Of a stretch of DNA of 23,086 nt, positions 21,832 to 23,086 are shown one piece after another. The notes beneath the pieces are model-generated. The model ran no database searches and was not told the origin of the DNA. It worked only from the letters and a program-made list of their open reading frames with translations. The DNA is from a virus, in IMG/VR virus record IMGVR_UViG_3300032241_003534, positions 1 through 23,086 of that record; one strand, written 5' to 3'. The translations under genes were made by a program, and so were the position numbers. Positions within the stretch are counted from its first letter, which is position 1, and each line of letters starts with the position of its first letter.

Positions 21832-22361
21832 GCGCCAAAGTTCAAAAAATCGAGGACGTGAAGCTTCCGCTGGTCGGAAAGTTTTATTTGGTCCCATGCG
21901 TTGAGCGCCATCCCAAACAAACCATCCGGATTGATTTTTTGCCGGTCATCGGTGACTGGCATGAGGATAAGGACATCGGAACGCCGCAATATCACTATCA
22001 TTATGATGTGCGATTTTTTCCGGATTGGCTCATGGACCGATGGGTGCGTGGGCCGCATGGCGACGCGAGCGTGTTGGGCCGGATTCATAATTTTCGAGAC
22101 GATGAGCGCACGAAGCACACGCCTTTCCCCATTACCTACCGGCGTTTGAAAATGAAACGTGAGATGCCGATTTTCCCGAATGCATCCAACATCCAAGGTC
22201 CGTTGCAGAAACACTTCAAAGACCACAAATTGAAGTGTCACGTTTGTCCGCATCGCGGATTTTCCCTTGATGGTTTGCCGGTCGCGCCGGACGGTACAGT
22301 TGTCTGTAATGGCCATGGCCTGAAGTGGAGTCTCTTAACTGGAACGCTTGTCCCCCGATAA
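21828..22361 (+). CDS. Protein with C-terminal Rieske-type [2Fe-2S] motif
   Basis: The 177-residue product starts in an ATGA overlap with the helicase gene. Residues 140-163 read C140-P-H142-x17-C160-x2-H163, with RG after the first His and DGTVVC-NGHGLKWSL around the second pair. This matches the Rieske signature C-x-H-x(15-17)-C-x2-H and its surrounding context (HRG..., DG..VC..HG). The N-terminal about 120 residues have LPLVGKFYLVPCV, LPVIGDWHED and a His-rich HYHYDVRFF section. The domain ends only 14 residues after the last ligand, shorter than typical Rieske folds. It may bind an iron-sulfur cluster and act in electron transfer or oxygenase-like chemistry, or the ligands may hold zinc. 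A phage-borne Rieske-like protein is unusual. Confidence 0.72.
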   Translation: MSAKVQKIEDVKLPLVGKFYLVPCVERHPKQTIRIDFLPVIGDWHEDKDIGTPQYHYHYDVRFFPDWLMDRWVRGPHGDASVLGRIHNFRDDERTKHTPFPITYRRLKMKREMPIFPNASNIQGPLQKHFKDHKLKCHVCPHRGFSLDGLPVAPDGTVVCNGHGLKWSLLTGTLVPR

Positions 22362-22363
22362 TT

Positions 22364-23086
22364 ATGACCATCAATACCGCCCAACGCACGAGCATCATGA
22401 AGACCTGGGGCAAGGTCTGCAAGGATCGCGGCTGGAAGCAGAGCGACCGAACCTTGCGGTTGGCCACCTTCAGCAAACTCATTGGCCGGGAGATCGCTTC
22501 CACCGACGAGATCGAGCGCATCGATGAATGCACGAAGTTGATGAAGGAATTAAAGGCGATGCTCGGCGTGGATACCAACGCCGCGCGTGAGGCGGATAAT
22601 CTGTACATAAACCGGGCGCGGGTTTTGCGCAATGTGATTCTGACCGAGCTGATCCCATGCCTGGAGATTTACGTTGAGGACGTGCAGGGCTATATCACGG
22701 CCATCATGGAGGATAAAAATCGTTGGTGGAAAATCGAGCGGCCGGCGCGCGGAATGTCACTGATGGATTTGACTGCCGAGCCGGTCCGCAAATGGGACGA
22801 CAAGACGAAATCAATGCGCGAGTTTCCGAGCCAGTTGGATCAGATGGTTTACACGCTGTCGTCCTGCCTCAATGGCAGTGGTCGGGTTTACCGGGGCAAG
22901 AAATCGCGGCTCGGTTTCCGCGTTGCGGCCGGCCACAGCCTGCATGAGATGAAGATCAGGGCCGGCGTGCCGTGCGACTGCTCGGAGTGTGTTCGGGCGA
23001 AAGGAGTGATTACCGCACCGCAAGCTTTGTCTGATCTGGCCGATGCCATGCAGGCCAAACAAGAGGCGGAGTTGAAACCGTTTTAA
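22364..23086 (+). CDS. 240-aa protein, unknown, with C-terminal Cys cluster
   Basis: The gene runs from ATG 22364-22366 to a TAA at the very end of the window; the upstream stop lies two bases before. A helical first half (KTWGKVCKDRGWKQSDRTLR, then ERIDECTKLMKELKAML, and NRARVLRNVILTELIPCLEI) is followed by a mixed part with RWWKIERPARGMSLMDL and a late C-D-C-S-E-C cluster (C207-C212). The Cys cluster could bind metal. It is in the early operon, after the Rieske-like gene, and probably continues the same transcript. No family recognised. Confidence 0.7.
   Translation: MTINTAQRTSIMKTWGKVCKDRGWKQSDRTLRLATFSKLIGREIASTDEIERIDECTKLMKELKAMLGVDTNAAREADNLYINRARVLRNVILTELIPCLEIYVEDVQGYITAIMEDKNRWWKIERPARGMSLMDLTAEPVRKWDDKTKSMREFPSQLDQMVYTLSSCLNGSGRVYRGKKSRLGFRVAAGHSLHEMKIRAGVPCDCSECVRAKGVITAPQALSDLADAMQAKQEAELKPF

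Larger units (their letters stand above)
1..23086. mobile_element. Segment of a Mu-like transposable phage genome
   Basis: A MuA-type transposase (15338-17479) is followed by a MuB-type ATPase (17504-18601). A divergent repressor and Cro/Ner-like pair lies near 12000, and a minus-strand block carries Mu gp25/26/27/28-like genes and then portal, MuF, protease and capsid. This combination is diagnostic of transposable phages. Unlike Mu, where early and late genes run in one direction, the early genes here run right and the repressor plus head genes run left. I see no host gene, no phage end and no flanking target duplication, so the element continues past both window edges. Confidence 0.9.

Noticed and set aside
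1-23086. CRISPR array, tRNA or rRNA genes, insertion sequence ends
   Set aside because: No regularly spaced direct repeats, no tRNA-like cloverleaf and no IS-type terminal repeats were seen when reading the window.

Overview
The window is a segment of a Mu-like transposable bacteriophage (prophage or phage contig), about 23 kb, gene-dense from end to end. The defining signals are a MuA-type DDE transposase followed by a MuB-type AAA ATPase on the + strand, a divergent repressor/Cro-like switch, and a minus-strand head and packaging block whose first part keeps the Mu order gp25-like, gp26-like, gp27-like small terminase, gp28-like large terminase. Two predicted proteins carry lipoboxes and others have Sec-like N-termini, so a Gram-negative (diderm) host is likely. 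A-rich leaders without Shine-Dalgarno in front of some genes, together with the style of the lipoproteins, suggest a PVC-type host such as Verrucomicrobia. That host call is inference only. No phage end, attachment site, tRNA or host gene is visible, so the phage extends beyond both edges.

Layout. From 12003 leftward (minus strand): repressor, coiled-coil lipoprotein, 30-aa membrane peptide, a gene-free stretch rich in inverted repeats (10671-10949), a second lipoprotein, a tiny ORF, a class 3 lipase, a 72-aa protein, a membrane-anchored coiled-coil protein, an 82-aa protein, small and large terminase, a 41-aa peptide, a portal fused to a MuF-type head protein, a 58-aa Cys/His protein, prohead protease, HK97-fold major capsid protein, a strong hairpin, a secreted-type Asn/Thr-rich protein, a 44-aa Pro-rich peptide, a head-tail connector and the start of a tail-completion-like protein. 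From 12030 rightward (plus strand): Cro/Ner-like regulator, a run of small early genes (one HTH_11 regulator, two tiny membrane proteins, a DUF3102-like protein), transposase, MuB-like ATPase, two zinc-ribbon-type proteins flanking a frameshifted MazG/DUF550-like gene, several unknowns, a full-length DnaB-type helicase, a protein with a Rieske-type C-x-H...C-x2-H motif, and a 240-aa unknown.

How it works together (inference from families). The repressor would act on three TTTAAC-N3-GTTAAA-like sites in 11951-12021, which overlap a TTGACA-N17-TAGCAT early promoter. Once derepressed, the rightward operon makes the transposition machinery and, unusually, its own replicative helicase. The leftward operon makes lysis-region, packaging and head proteins. 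Nearly every gene boundary is a 4-base ATGA or GTGA stop/start overlap, so translation is probably coupled along both operons.

Most unusual points: the Rieske-motif protein; DnaB in a transposable phage; Asp-to-Glu changes at the second acidic residue of the transposase and in the Walker B of the MuB-like ATPase; a 7-bp tandem duplication that breaks a MazG-like gene and fuses it in frame to its neighbour; a lipase in the lysis region; and a hydrophobic N-terminus on the major capsid protein.
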